The translations under genes and the position numbers were made by a program. A stretch of DNA of 29,627 nucleotides from Candidatus Woesearchaeota archaeon (GTDB lineage Archaea; Nanobdellota; Nanobdellia; Woesearchaeales; GW2011-AR4): the NCBI GenBank assembly GCA_016185955.1, contig JACPMQ010000017.1, positions 1-29,627 of the forward strand, given 5' to 3'. The notes beneath the pieces are model-generated. The model searched no databases and was not told the DNA's origin. It saw nothing but the letters and a program-made list of their open reading frames with translations. Below are positions 6,565 to 15,968 of the stretch, in pieces; the first letter of the stretch is position 1, and each line of letters opens with the position of its first letter.

Positions 6565-9500
6565 TTAACTTTTAGTATATGTATAATTGCTCATTGCCCA
6601 CACATCACTAGTCACATCATAATAATCAATGCAGTTTATATTCCATACATATCTTCCACTGGATAAATTTGTCTGATTCAAAGAGTTGATGCCTGAGCTG
6701 AGATTTGTTCCTGTAACATTTTTAGTCCATAATCCTGTTACATTAGTGTATAAGCTGCAGTTTGCATACTGCCTTCCTGAAAATGAAAAGTTGTAAGTTA
6801 AATTAGTAACGGTTAATACCGAGTTGTTTGTTGGATAGAGAAGTGTAACATTCAACACATCACTTAAAGTGAATGTGAAATTTGAATCTGCCCAGTCAGA
6901 ATTGCTGCTGTTGCCAGAATCCACACAATTTACATTCCACAAATAAGTTCCGTTCCTTAAGCTAACAGTAAAGTTGTTTGTTCCATTAAGAGCTTGGTAT
7001 TTAGTTGCGTTTAATAGCCATGTGCCGCTGCTGCTCATGTTTGTGTATAAGCTGCAATTAGCCAATGCAGGACCTCTAAAAGTGTAATTAAAGTCAACAA
7101 GTGCAGTTCTGGTTGTAGAGCCATTGAGTGGATAGAGCAAAGTGACATTTGTAGTATTAGATGTAGTTGTTGTTGTGCTTGTTGTATTAATAGCAAATGT
7201 TCTATTGACATCACCCCAATCATCATTGCTCGAGTTTGTTGAATCTACACAATTTACATTCCACAGGAATGTGCCATTGCTTAAAGTTACTGTGAAATTA
7301 TGAGAGCCATTTGCAATCTGGTTTTCGCTTAAATTTCTTAGCCAGCTTCCTGTAAAATTGGCATACAAGCTGCAGTTAGCTTGCCCAGGCCCCTTGAATG
7401 AGTAGTTTAAGTCAACGGTTGCAGTTGTAATTATAGAATTATTTGAAGGGTACAACAATGTAACGTTTGTGGTATTAGATGCAGTTGTGGAAATATTTAT
7501 ATTAAATGCGCTATAATTAATGCCGGAATTCCAATCAATGTCGTAGCAATAAATCCTTATGCCATAATCTTGATTTACTAAATCAGAAGGAACAGTGTAT
7601 AAGTAATAGTGGCTTGTTCCTCCTGTGACTAATCCTGTTGTCCCATATGTCCATCCCCATGACCTTCCATTCCAGGATCTATAGGAACTGCTAATGTGTT
7701 CATAATAATATTCAAGTCCTGTAAATGTTGTGCTATTGCAGTAATTGTAAAATACTGAACTGGAATTGGAGACATTGCTGCAATACCATGCATTGAATGC
7801 TGCATAGTTTATCAATTCTAGCCCGCATGTTGCGCTCTCGCTGGTTGTCCAATTAATATGGAATGTGGAAGTGGTTATATTTGTGCCTACTGGCGGTGAG
7901 TTTATTACGACAATGGGGGCATTTGTGTCCTTAACATACACATTGCCATTTTTTATTGTTTCTGTGCTTGAGCCGCTTAGTGTTGCGCGTATGTAAATAT
8001 AGCCTCTTGACCAGTTTGCATCTGGCTTTGTTATTTTAATAATTGCATTGTCAGTAAGGTTTTGCGTGCTTTGATTAAGTATTGAAAAGCTGGCATTAAT
8101 ATAAGCCCTGCAGTATTCACTCCAGCAGTTTGTTGTAGGATTGGTATATTCTACTTTGGTTACATTTACTGAAACAACATTGTTAGAGCTGTTCCTAACA
8201 TACAGCTTGATTGTCAGATTTTCGCCAGCGCTAAAAAAATATTTGTAATTTCCATTTTCATCAACATTATTCCACCAGCCATTATACACTGATTTTCCAT
8301 TAAACCAAATTCCTGTAGTATCTTGGATTTTTGAGCTTGCATCATCATATTCTGTCCATTCTGTCTGCAGGTAATTGTAGCCTTCTCGCCAGCCAGCACT
8401 CGGCGGATATATTGTTACAGTTATTTGCGTTCCATTAATTTTGCATCCAACTGTGCCTGCTGTTCTTGTATCACAGCTTCCTGCAGAAAAATTATAGAAT
8501 TCCTTGATATTTCTGTTGTCTTCCCATCTCCACTGATATATCACTGATAAGTTTGCTGAAGCATTTGCTCCGCTGCTTGCCTTGGTTATATTTACCGGAA
8601 TCTGGACATTGCCAGATTTCATTACATCTGTGCCTCCAACTATAGAAAGCCATTTAATTGAAAAAGGTATTGTTCTAAATGATAGCCAGCCATCTTCTGC
8701 ATTGCTAGCATTGTCAATAATCTTAATTGTAAGGTAATGGTAGTTTCCCCAACTGCCTGAGCCCCATTTGTTATTGTTTGGGCATATTCCAAAGCTGGTG
8801 TTCCCATTAAATCCGCGCGAAGGTGAAAAAGTTGTGTATGTTGTTAGTGATGAGCCTGACATAGTCCATGTTGTTTCAGTCACACCGGTAATATTATAAG
8901 TGGCGTTTAATATGGTGCTTACGCGCCAATCAGGATCATAAATACTCATTGTGCCGTTAATGCAGGCATCACTATCAATTTCGTATTGATTTCTGGTTGT
9001 CTCGACACGGAATGGTCTTACTTGGAACCAAAGCCATGCTGTTGCAGTCTCATTTTGGTCATTTGCTAATGTTAATTCACCCCAATAATAACCGCTAGTC
9101 CAACTGCCGCTAGTCCTGGTTACATTTACAACCCTTGTCCCGTTTATTACAGTTCCTCCGCCAACTATTGTAACATTAATATCAGTATTATATTTGTACT
9201 CAACAATGTTCCCAGTAGTCTGATCCCATCTTCTTAAAACTGCATTTTGTATTGTTGTGTTAATATAATCGCTTACATTATAGCTGCCATAATAATATCC
9301 GCTTTTTTGGCTTTTGACTGTGTTAATATTGAAATATTGCGGCTCATTATTTTTAATGCTGTATTTCCAGTTAGTCCCGTTTTCGTCAGTAGGCTTTGCT
9401 TCTGCGTAAAATGCTATGGTATTAAACCATCCCATTCCTGATTCTGTCTCATTGACATCCAAAAGCACTTGCCAATAGCCCGTGCCCCAGCTTCCAGTAA

Positions 9501-12138
9501 TAGAAGTAATGTTTATCACATAACTCTTATTTACAATGCTCCAGTACCATGTACTAGAGCTGCTCACATTGATTAATGTTGAATTATATTTACTGGAATT
9601 AAGGTCTTTGCATGGCCATCCCCTGCAGTCTTGTATTTTTTTGACGCTTATAACTACATCACCACCGAGACTTGTGCCTCCTTGCCCCCATTCGCCTGCA
9701 TTGTTTATAGTAACATACAAGCTTATGTTGCTTTTTGAATTAATATTGTAAGTTGAAACGCAGCTTGAAGCAGAACACTCTACCGGAGATGCATATGTTT
9801 CCCATCTTTTGATTCCAAAATAAGCATATCCATAATCAACATTTCCTTGGCTATCTGTTCCTTTTAGAATAGCCCTGTATTCTCCGATTTTCCAAGTGCC
9901 TGCTGGCGTGTAATTAACTGGCAATATCATAGAAGCTTGTCCATTGGTAATTGTTGTTGTATTTATCTTAGAGACATTATAGCCATAATTTATAGGGGTT
10001 GATAGCCATTCGCCTATCTTTCCCTTGTATTCAACCTTTTCTATGCTTACAGTTCCGCTCAAGCCTCCGCTTCCGTAATTGCTCCACCAATTGTCTCCAG
10101 CTTCATACATATAAACATTTAATGTTATATTGCTTGTAGGCCTATTTTGCCAATTGCTGCTCCATGCATATATATAGAGTGCTCTTGCATCAAAGCCTGC
10201 ATATGCAATGTCACTTGTTTGTGCATCTTGAGAAACAACCTTTAATTTTATCCCGTAGCTGCCGCCATCCCAAAGACCTGCTGGCTTAATAGTGCATGTA
10301 TATCCACCTTGATTGTCATCTGATTGGCAAGTAGTTTCTGTAGTATTCAACGGAAAAATTTTGCCTGTTTGTATATTCATCACTTCGCTAACGGTTATGG
10401 TAGCATTGCTAACAACTTGCTGGCTTTGTGTGTCTACGCTGCAAGCAGAGCCTTTTCCATAAGAAGTGTTTGTGCCATTTGCTGTTGCGGCTCTTCCGCT
10501 TGGATTATTTGCCTGCGTAATTTTTAATTCCAGATATATTGTATCGCTTGTCTTAAACTGATAGACATAATAATAGCCTGTTGTGCCTCCTGCTTGTCCT
10601 GCAGTATTTTTTGCCACAACACAAACATTAAAAGGATTCACTATAAATCTGGTTTGTGTCGCAATAGTGTCATTCTGTCCGCTTATTTGGATAGTATAAA
10701 AGCCTCCTGCTGGAGGAGTATCTAATTTAAATCTCTGTAATGTAGTGTTCCAAGCCCATTCCAAAACGCTATTTGAAGCATTTACCAAATCAAAGCTGTC
10801 TTTTTGAGTGTAGCCATACTCTGTGCCATTCATGTAAAATAAAGAAGCTATTTTTGCATCACTTAAATTTGTGTCTCCTGTAATATTTTTTGCGCTGATG
10901 TTGTCAACTACAGATACATTAATTGAAGTCGTAGTATTTATGTCAAGTATTGTCGAGCCGTTAACTCTCCACGTTGGATAAACCTGGAAATAAATTGTTT
11001 TATTCGGAAAAACACTGTAGCTATACTCAAAGTTTGAATTAACCTCTTTTTTTGTAATCAAAAGATTCCAGCTCCTTACTCTGAAGGATGTTGAAGCTCC
11101 TACTGCCACTCCATTTGTTTTTGTGATATTTATATCCACCTTATAGTTATCCACGACAAAGTTTAGGGCATCTAGGGTAAATGCAAACCTGTTGGTAAAT
11201 GAATTATTGCTATATAAGTTGGTTGTAGTTATGTTTTTCATAACTGTTCCTGCACTATTCTTAATAGTGCCATTAAAACTATATACATCAGAGTTGTTAT
11301 TGGTTACCGCAACAACTTCAATAGACGCTTGCTCTCCTTTGTCAAATGTGTACTTAATTGATTTTCCCAATTCATCCTTCATAAATATCTTTATGTCGAA
11401 TCCTGTGACTTCAAATACGCTAAAGCCTTTGAAGTTATTTACTTCAACAATATATTTTCCATACTGCGATGGGGCTGAAGAGTTTATACTGCATTTTCCA
11501 GTTTCTCCGGTAGTGCAATTAAAGAAGCTAACCACTGTTTTGTTGCTATTCCATATAGTGATATTAACGGTTACATTTGCTACGTAAGCTATATGGTCGC
11601 CAACTTCTCTGATGGACTCTGCCTGTATTGTAACATTTTCTCCTTGTCGGTAACTTAACTTATCAGAGCTAACAAACAATTTGTCAACTGTTTTGTTCAT
11701 AACTTGAATCTCTGTTTGGACAAACAAGTATCTGCTGTTTGGATCAGTATAGCTTACCTTAATATAGTATTGCGCAGTTGTTGATGGTGCGCTTATCAAT
11801 TGGGCTGAAGGGTAAAAATCGCTTCTAGAGTAAAATATTCCTGCAGTAGTGGTATTTAGCTCATAAACAGAATCAGTCGCGTTAGTGTTTTTATTGATTA
11901 TAGAAACATTCAGAGTTGCATTAATCAAAGATGTGCGATTGGAAATTACCGTGCCATTACTGCTAAAATTCGAAATCAAAGCAATTCCTCTAAGCTCTAT
12001 CCTTTCAGAAGGAGTGTATATTGTCTTAGATGTGACAAAACTCAAATCAGTGGTATAGCTATTTGCCGCAACAGACGGCAATAAAAATATAATAAAAATA
12101 AAAAGCCCTAACAAAAGCAATGCCCCTTTTTTTATCAT
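6565..12138 (-). CDS. Giant exported Asn/Thr-rich surface (S-layer-like) protein
   Basis: 1857 aa. The signal peptide is MIKKGALLLLGLFIFIIFLLPSVAA. The body is a long series of Ig/MG-like beta modules, dense in N-x-S/T glycosylation sequons. A recurring W..GY(Y/W) turn appears in several modules (SWTSGYYWG, SWGTGYWQV, GWREGYNYL, NWSRGYIYI). The C-terminal ~310 residues hold three copies of a ~100-residue repeat beginning NVTLLYP.N.S and containing (A/Q)NCSLY and YLWN(V/I)NC.D, so each repeat carries two cysteines that may pair. There is no C-terminal membrane helix, so anchoring may depend on the 489-aa partner encoded next. A cell-surface or adhesion role is inferred from architecture. Confidence 0.8.
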   Translation of the reverse strand: MIKKGALLLLGLFIFIIFLLPSVAANSYTTDLSFVTSKTIYTPSERIELRGIALISNFSSNGTVISNRTSLINATLNVSIINKNTNATDSVYELNTTTAGIFYSRSDFYPSAQLISAPSTTAQYYIKVSYTDPNSRYLFVQTEIQVMNKTVDKLFVSSDKLSYRQGENVTIQAESIREVGDHIAYVANVTVNITIWNSNKTVVSFFNCTTGETGKCSINSSAPSQYGKYIVEVNNFKGFSVFEVTGFDIKIFMKDELGKSIKYTFDKGEQASIEVVAVTNNNSDVYSFNGTIKNSAGTVMKNITTTNLYSNNSFTNRFAFTLDALNFVVDNYKVDINITKTNGVAVGASTSFRVRSWNLLITKKEVNSNFEYSYSVFPNKTIYFQVYPTWRVNGSTILDINTTTSINVSVVDNISAKNITGDTNLSDAKIASLFYMNGTEYGYTQKDSFDLVNASNSVLEWAWNTTLQRFKLDTPPAGGFYTIQISGQNDTIATQTRFIVNPFNVCVVAKNTAGQAGGTTGYYYVYQFKTSDTIYLELKITQANNPSGRAATANGTNTSYGKGSACSVDTQSQQVVSNATITVSEVMNIQTGKIFPLNTTETTCQSDDNQGGYTCTIKPAGLWDGGSYGIKLKVVSQDAQTSDIAYAGFDARALYIYAWSSNWQNRPTSNITLNVYMYEAGDNWWSNYGSGGLSGTVSIEKVEYKGKIGEWLSTPINYGYNVSKINTTTITNGQASMILPVNYTPAGTWKIGEYRAILKGTDSQGNVDYGYAYFGIKRWETYASPVECSASSCVSTYNINSKSNISLYVTINNAGEWGQGGTSLGGDVVISVKKIQDCRGWPCKDLNSSKYNSTLINVSSSSTWYWSIVNKSYVINITSITGSWGTGYWQVLLDVNETESGMGWFNTIAFYAEAKPTDENGTNWKYSIKNNEPQYFNINTVKSQKSGYYYGSYNVSDYINTTIQNAVLRRWDQTTGNIVEYKYNTDINVTIVGGGTVINGTRVVNVTRTSGSWTSGYYWGELTLANDQNETATAWLWFQVRPFRVETTRNQYEIDSDACINGTMSIYDPDWRVSTILNATYNITGVTETTWTMSGSSLTTYTTFSPSRGFNGNTSFGICPNNNKWGSGSWGNYHYLTIKIIDNASNAEDGWLSFRTIPFSIKWLSIVGGTDVMKSGNVQIPVNITKASSGANASANLSVIYQWRWEDNRNIKEFYNFSAGSCDTRTAGTVGCKINGTQITVTIYPPSAGWREGYNYLQTEWTEYDDASSKIQDTTGIWFNGKSVYNGWWNNVDENGNYKYFFSAGENLTIKLYVRNSSNNVVSVNVTKVEYTNPTTNCWSEYCRAYINASFSILNQSTQNLTDNAIIKITKPDANWSRGYIYIRATLSGSSTETIKNGNVYVKDTNAPIVVINSPPVGTNITTSTFHINWTTSESATCGLELINYAAFNAWYCSNVSNSSSVFYNYCNSTTFTGLEYYYEHISSSYRSWNGRSWGWTYGTTGLVTGGTSHYYLYTVPSDLVNQDYGIRIYCYDIDWNSGINYSAFNINISTTASNTTNVTLLYPSNNSIITTATVDLNYSFKGPGQANCSLYANFTGSWLRNLSENQIANGSHNFTVTLSNGTFLWNVNCVDSTNSSNDDWGDVNRTFAINTTSTTTTTSNTTNVTLLYPLNGSTTRTALVDFNYTFRGPALANCSLYTNMSSSGTWLLNATKYQALNGTNNFTVSLRNGTYLWNVNCVDSGNSSNSDWADSNFTFTLSDVLNVTLLYPTNNSVLTVTNLTYNFSFSGRQYANCSLYTNVTGLWTKNVTGTNLSSGINSLNQTNLSSGRYVWNINCIDYYDVTSDVWAMSNYTYTKS

Positions 12139-12213
12139 CTTATAATCAAAATTGTTTTTTTTGTTGTTTTAAGATATCCTTTGCATGCTTATATTTATAT
12201 ATTTCGTATATTG

Positions 12214-12423
12214 GTAACTGCTAACAATATAAGTGGCTGCTCCAAAATAAGGGGCGGTGGGCGGGCAGAAGAATGTTAATTGTGCTATCAAAATGGCGTG
12301 TATCTGTAAAGATATTTTTATTATAAAAAAGAATCAAGATGCGCCATTTTGCCTGTAGCGCGGCTCTGGAGCAGCCACTTTAATGTTCCATATCTCTTTA
12401 GAATGAGAGGTGTTAGCAGTTAT
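12214..12423 (-). repeat. Composite repeat copy 2: family A element inverted inside family B termini
   Basis: The outer ends are GTAACTGCTAACA (12214-12226) and TGTTAGCAGTTAT (12411-12423). The inner family A element occupies 12231-12380, 150 bp as in copy 1, with the same 13-bp ends. The left outer flank (through CAATAT) and the right outer flank (TTTAGAAT.AGAGGTGTTAGCAG) lie in the same orientation as in copy 1, but the A interior is reverse-complemented. The interiors differ at only a few positions, mostly next to one end. It lies between the surface-protein gene and pyrF. The strand given is that of A relative to copy 1. Confidence 0.85.
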
Positions 12424-12431
12424 GTATATTG

Positions 12432-12449
12432 TAGTATCTACGCAAGTAA
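12432..12449 (+). repeat. Family C terminus-like sequence
   Basis: TAGTATCTACGCAAGTAA closely matches the two ends of the element at 19933-20076 (CAGTATTTACTCAAGTAA and the complement of its right end). It lies 6 bp before the pyrF stop. A similar end sits beyond the other side of pyrF at 13167, in the same orientation. Confidence 0.5.
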
Positions 12450-12455
12450 GTCATA

Positions 12456-13154
12456 TCATCCAAGAAGCTTTACCATTTCTTTTGCGTCATTTTTAATGTT
12501 CTTGGATTCATAAAGCGCCCTTCCTACAATTGCATGCCAATTTTTTCCGGCAGCTTTTGCGCTTTCTGCAATATTGCCGTGCTGCGCAATTAATCCAGGA
12601 GAATAAAAAACAGGCTTAATCCCTCTTGCTTCCAAGAAAGCCTTGTATAATTTAATTTTTTCAGGCTTGTTTCCAGGCACAACATAATCAGCAATTTTTT
12701 CTTGCGCAGCAATCTCATAAATCCTTAATGGAGCATCATTTGCAATAAAGCCGCTTTCGTTTTCCAAAAACGCATTATGCGTCATTTCTCCTCCGACAAT
12801 TACACCCATTTTTTCCTTTTTGCAGGCTTTTATCCACGCAATTTCAGTTTCAGGGCCTGCAAAAGGAAATAAAATCACTGCATTAACGCCTTTGACAGAT
12901 TTTGCAAATTTATTGCCTAATTCAGGTATATCATTAGCAGCCTTTTGGTGGTCATAGATAATAGGAAGATTAGTATATTTTCTTACAGCATCAACAACTT
13001 TCGGGATTCCATAAGGCAGGCATAATTGCAGCCCGATTTTATAAGCGCCTATTCCTTCCACAGAGCATGTTTCTTTGACAAGATTTTTGAGCTGCTCTAA
13101 ATCAGCAACATCGCAGCTTGGAATTATGCTCCTGCTTAACTTAATTATTGCCAT
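12456..13154 (-). CDS. pyrF: Orotidine 5'-phosphate decarboxylase
   Basis: Converts OMP to UMP, the last step of the pathway. 232 aa, TIM barrel. The catalytic region reads IYDHQKAANDIPELG (about residues 85-99), a variant of the usual DxKxxDIP motif with extra spacing between Lys and the second Asp. This looks like a distinct archaeal PyrF subtype. A phosphate-binding GN.AESA segment and a final GRALYES follow. It is separated from pyrE by about 235 nt holding three strong hairpins, so it may have its own promoter or be controlled separately from the other pyr genes. Confidence 0.9.
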   Translation of the reverse strand: MAIIKLSRSIIPSCDVADLEQLKNLVKETCSVEGIGAYKIGLQLCLPYGIPKVVDAVRKYTNLPIIYDHQKAANDIPELGNKFAKSVKGVNAVILFPFAGPETEIAWIKACKKEKMGVIVGGEMTHNAFLENESGFIANDAPLRIYEIAAQEKIADYVVPGNKPEKIKLYKAFLEARGIKPVFYSPGLIAQHGNIAESAKAAGKNWHAIVGRALYESKNIKNDAKEMVKLLG

Positions 13155-13166
13155 TTTGTATTATTT

Positions 13167-13257
13167 CAGTATCTATGCGAATAGCTTTTATTGATACAAA
13201 AGCCAAAGCGGTGGCTTCGTCATAAAAATTCTGCTGTTCGCAACAGCGGAATTTTTA
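13167..13257 (-). repeat. Family C repeat, truncated copy between pyrE and pyrF
   Basis: The sequence from CAGTATCTAT (13167) through AAAAGCCAAAGCGGTGGCTTCG to the AAAAATTC hairpin matches the reverse complement of the right half of the element at 19933-20076. The second outer arm is missing. The inner hairpin at 13223-13257 has a 16-bp stem (one G.T pair) with loop CGC. Confidence 0.75.
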
Positions 13258-13289
13258 CCAGTTACGTTGGTAAGCCCTGCACTACGAAA

Positions 13290-13321
13290 CACTAAAAATC
13301 TGCCTTGCAGATTTTTTAGTG
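13290..13321. other. Stem-loop between pyrE and pyrF
   Basis: CACTAAAAATCTGC pairs with GCAGATTTTTTAGTG across a short loop, with one bulged base. On the minus strand it lies downstream of pyrE and upstream of pyrF. Confidence 0.65.
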
Positions 13322-13346
13322 TGCTGAAACCAATAGTTTGTCATTG

Positions 13347-13383
13347 CAAAATTTCCACCGCTCAAGGAGCGGTGGAAATTTTG
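13347..13383. terminator. 17-bp perfect hairpin just downstream of pyrE
   Basis: The left arm is 13347-13363 (CAAAATTTCCACCGCTC), the loop AAG, the right arm 13367-13383. All 17 pairs match. It begins 7 nt after the stop of the frame-shifted pyrE reading (13390). It may terminate transcription, protect the 3' end or be a small repeat. A related weaker hairpin lies between pyrI and pyrD (16874-16907). Confidence 0.55.
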
Positions 13384-13389
13384 ATTCTA

Positions 13390-13933
13390 TTAATCATTTT
13401 GCAGCTTATCCTGCTCTAAATAATCAATTATTCCATTATATTTATCCTCATCAATTTTGTCAATGCTTTTCAGCTTCTGAGCCACCTTGCTCCCTGTCCA
13501 AAACAATAACAACATCCTTAACAATGCCGCCGGAATTTTTTATTCCCTCAACAAATATAAGCTTTGAGTATGCATTTGTTGCCATATCATCCACTAAAAC
13601 TGTTTTTGCATTTTTTGTTAATATTCCTTCAACAGTATCTTTAGTGCCGTAACTTTTAGGCCTTTTCCTTACATAAATCATAGGCAATTGCGTTTTTAAT
13701 GAAATGGCAGTTGCCAAAGGTATGCCCGCTGTTTCTGCGCCTGCAATAACATCAGGCTTCAGTTTATTAATTACCTTAACAAGCTCTTCTGCCACAATAG
13801 CCATGCTTTTAGGATAAGAAGGCAGCACTCTTAGATTGACATAAATAGGGCTTAACTTTCCTGATGCAAGAGTAAATTCTCCAAACTTCAAAACATCGGC
13901 ATCTGCCAAAGCCTTAGCAATTTTTTCATTCAT
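13390..13933 (-). CDS. pyrE: Orotate phosphoribosyltransferase, with C-terminal frameshift
   Basis: Transfers phosphoribose from PRPP to orotate. The PRPP-binding loop is VLVDDMATNAYSK (about residues 111-123), preceded by RKRPKSYGTKDTVEG and followed by VVIVLDREQGG. The frame then ends in SEAEKH and a TGA at 13460, giving 157 aa, short for the family. In another frame, an open stretch of 29 codons continues directly from GG (QKLKSIDKIDEDKYNGIIDYLEQ...) to TAA at 13390, restoring about 180 aa. A 1-nt insertion near 13475 (or equivalent) therefore seems to cut the C-terminus. It may be a sequencing error, a recent mutation or recoding. It overlaps pyrC by 8 nt. Confidence 0.85.
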
Positions 13934-15125
13934 AATGCAAAACCTCCTTTGCCTTTACATTATTAATCTTTCCGTTCTCAAATACAATATTTCCATTAAC
14001 TATACTTGCTATGGGCCAGCCTTTTAGTTTCCAACTGTCAAAAGGGCTCCATTTGCATTTGGTAAATAGCTCATCGTTTTTAATTTCTTTTTCCAAATTT
14101 AAGTCTATAACAGCTAAATCAGCGTCAAAACCCTCTTTAATAAAGCCTTTGTTTTTAATCTTAAAAATTTTTGCTGGATTTTCACAGCAAAGCTGCACAA
14201 TTTTCTGCAATGTTAGCTTTTTTTCATTTAGTAAATTAAACAGCAATGGAAGCATTGTCTCGCATCCTGGAACCCCGTAAGGATAATTTATTTGCATTTT
14301 TTCTTCTTTTGTATGGGGAGCATGGTCTGTAGCTATAGTGTCAACTTTGCCATTAAAAATTCCTTCCCATAATGCCTTTTGATCTTCTTTTGTCTTGAGC
14401 TTTGGCTTCATTTCCCCAAAACTTTGAAGCTCATTCAAATCAGCTGCTGTCAAAAATAAATGATGAGGGCACACTTCAACATAAACATTATTTTTTATTT
14501 TTCCAGCTTTTGCATGATGAAGCTCTTCCTTCGAGCTTACATGGCAGAAATACAAGCTATTGTTAGATTTTTTTATTAGCTCTATTGCCTGAAGAACATG
14601 GTCAGTTTCCGAGTGCACTGCCACTGTCTTATTGGATGAAAAAATTTTTTCTAGAACATCTAATTTGTCTAGTTTTAAGTCGCCGGTAGTGTAATCCATA
14701 TAAACCTTAACTGAAGCTACATTCCTTGCTTTTTCTATTTCCGCTGTATTATCGCTTGTAGAGCCAAAATGAAATCCGTAATTGACAATGCTTTTTTTCG
14801 CAAGCTTTCTTTTTTCATCAAGCCTTTGAAGGTTAGTTGTAGCTGGAATTGTGTTTGGCATATCCAGCACAGTAGTAATGCCGCCAGCAGCAGCTGCCAT
14901 GCTTCCTGTAAGAAAATCTTCCTTATGGGTTAATCCTGGCTCCCTGAAATGAACATGAGAGTCTATTGCTCCAGGAATTATAACCTTATTAATTGCATTA
15001 AAAACTTCATCAGCCTTTAATTCCTGATTTGTTATTTTTATTATCTTTCCATCTTCTATAAAAAGATTTTTCTTAACTAAACTTCCATTTTGGTATATTT
15101 TTCCGTTTTTTATGAGAAGTGACAT
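13926..15125 (-). CDS. pyrC: Dihydroorotase
   Basis: A cyclic amidohydrolase interconverting carbamoyl aspartate and dihydroorotate. 399 aa. Zinc ligands appear in DSHVHFREPGLTHKEDF (about residues 55-71). Later come SVKVYMDYTTGD, with the lysine expected to be carboxylated, then the His in AVHSETDH, CHVSSKEE, and IATDHAPHTKEEK with the catalytic Asp. The amidohydrolase composite domain closes the C-terminus. It lies 12 nt after pyrK and overlaps pyrE by 8 nt, so translation is likely coupled. Confidence 0.95.
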   Translation of the reverse strand: MSLLIKNGKIYQNGSLVKKNLFIEDGKIIKITNQELKADEVFNAINKVIIPGAIDSHVHFREPGLTHKEDFLTGSMAAAAGGITTVLDMPNTIPATTNLQRLDEKRKLAKKSIVNYGFHFGSTSDNTAEIEKARNVASVKVYMDYTTGDLKLDKLDVLEKIFSSNKTVAVHSETDHVLQAIELIKKSNNSLYFCHVSSKEELHHAKAGKIKNNVYVEVCPHHLFLTAADLNELQSFGEMKPKLKTKEDQKALWEGIFNGKVDTIATDHAPHTKEEKMQINYPYGVPGCETMLPLLFNLLNEKKLTLQKIVQLCCENPAKIFKIKNKGFIKEGFDADLAVIDLNLEKEIKNDELFTKCKWSPFDSWKLKGWPIASIVNGNIVFENGKINNVKAKEVLHYE

Positions 15126-15137
15126 TTTGCTTTGATT

Positions 15138-15968
15138 TTACGAGTGTGCTGAGTGGTATTCTCCCAATGAAACCTTTTTACCGCTTTTGAGCCTTGCAAA
15201 TTTTCCAAATTCAGTCATTTCATTTAACTGCTTTGAATTAAAAACAGGGCCGTCTATGCATACTATCTTGTCATTTATCATGCATTTTCCGCAAACTCCA
15301 AAGCCGCATGCCATAAACCTTTCAAGGGAAGCCTCACACTCAATCTTGAATCTGTTGCATATTTCCAGCACTTTTTTCATCATAATTTCAGGGCCGCAAG
15401 TGCAAACAATCCTTATTTTTTTGTTTTTGGAAAGGACTTCCTCTAAAATTTCTGTTGTGAATCCTTTTTTCCCATAACTGCCGTCATCTGTGGCAAAAAG
15501 AACATTCTTGCTCTTATACCTTTTGGCATAAATAAGATGCTCTTTGCTCCTTGCGCCGTTTATTATCCAAGGATTCTTTAAAGCATCAATTAAAGTGGAA
15601 ACAGAAGCCATTCCAACGCCTCCAGCAACAACGCACGCATTTTCCTTGATTGAAAAGCTGTTTCCGTAAGGCCCTCTTATTCCTATCTTATCATTTTTTT
15701 TCAAAGCATCCAAAGCGCGGGTAAATTCTCCAATCACCTGAAAAGTAAATGCAAATCCTTTTTTGTTATTATAAGAAATTGCCATTGGCTTTTCATCTAT
15801 GGCAGGAAGCCATACCATAATAAACTGTCCTGGCTTGCAGCTAATTCTATGTTTAAAGAAAAATGACTTTTGCCCTTTGCCTTCGGAAACTACCTCGCTT
15901 ATTTCCATTATTTGAGGGATTTCATTCCTTATTGTTTCGCAGCATTGCATTTTAAAGTTTTTATTCAT
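15138..15968 (-). CDS. pyrK: Dihydroorotate dehydrogenase electron-transfer subunit
   Basis: The FAD and [2Fe-2S] subunit that passes electrons from the class 1B dehydrogenase to NAD+. 276 aa. An N-terminal FAD-binding barrel contains KPGQFIMVWLP and PMAISY. The NAD-binding half contains VVAGGVGMAS. A C-terminal iron-sulfur motif, CGFGVCGKCMIND.IVC, lies near residues 222-239. It overlaps pyrD by 8 nt, as expected for a two-subunit enzyme. An internal Met at residue 7 is an alternative start. Confidence 0.93.
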   Translation of the reverse strand: MNKNFKMQCCETIRNEIPQIMEISEVVSEGKGQKSFFFKHRISCKPGQFIMVWLPAIDEKPMAISYNNKKGFAFTFQVIGEFTRALDALKKNDKIGIRGPYGNSFSIKENACVVAGGVGMASVSTLIDALKNPWIINGARSKEHLIYAKRYKSKNVLFATDDGSYGKKGFTTEILEEVLSKNKKIRIVCTCGPEIMMKKVLEICNRFKIECEASLERFMACGFGVCGKCMINDKIVCIDGPVFNSKQLNEMTEFGKFARLKSGKKVSLGEYHSAHS

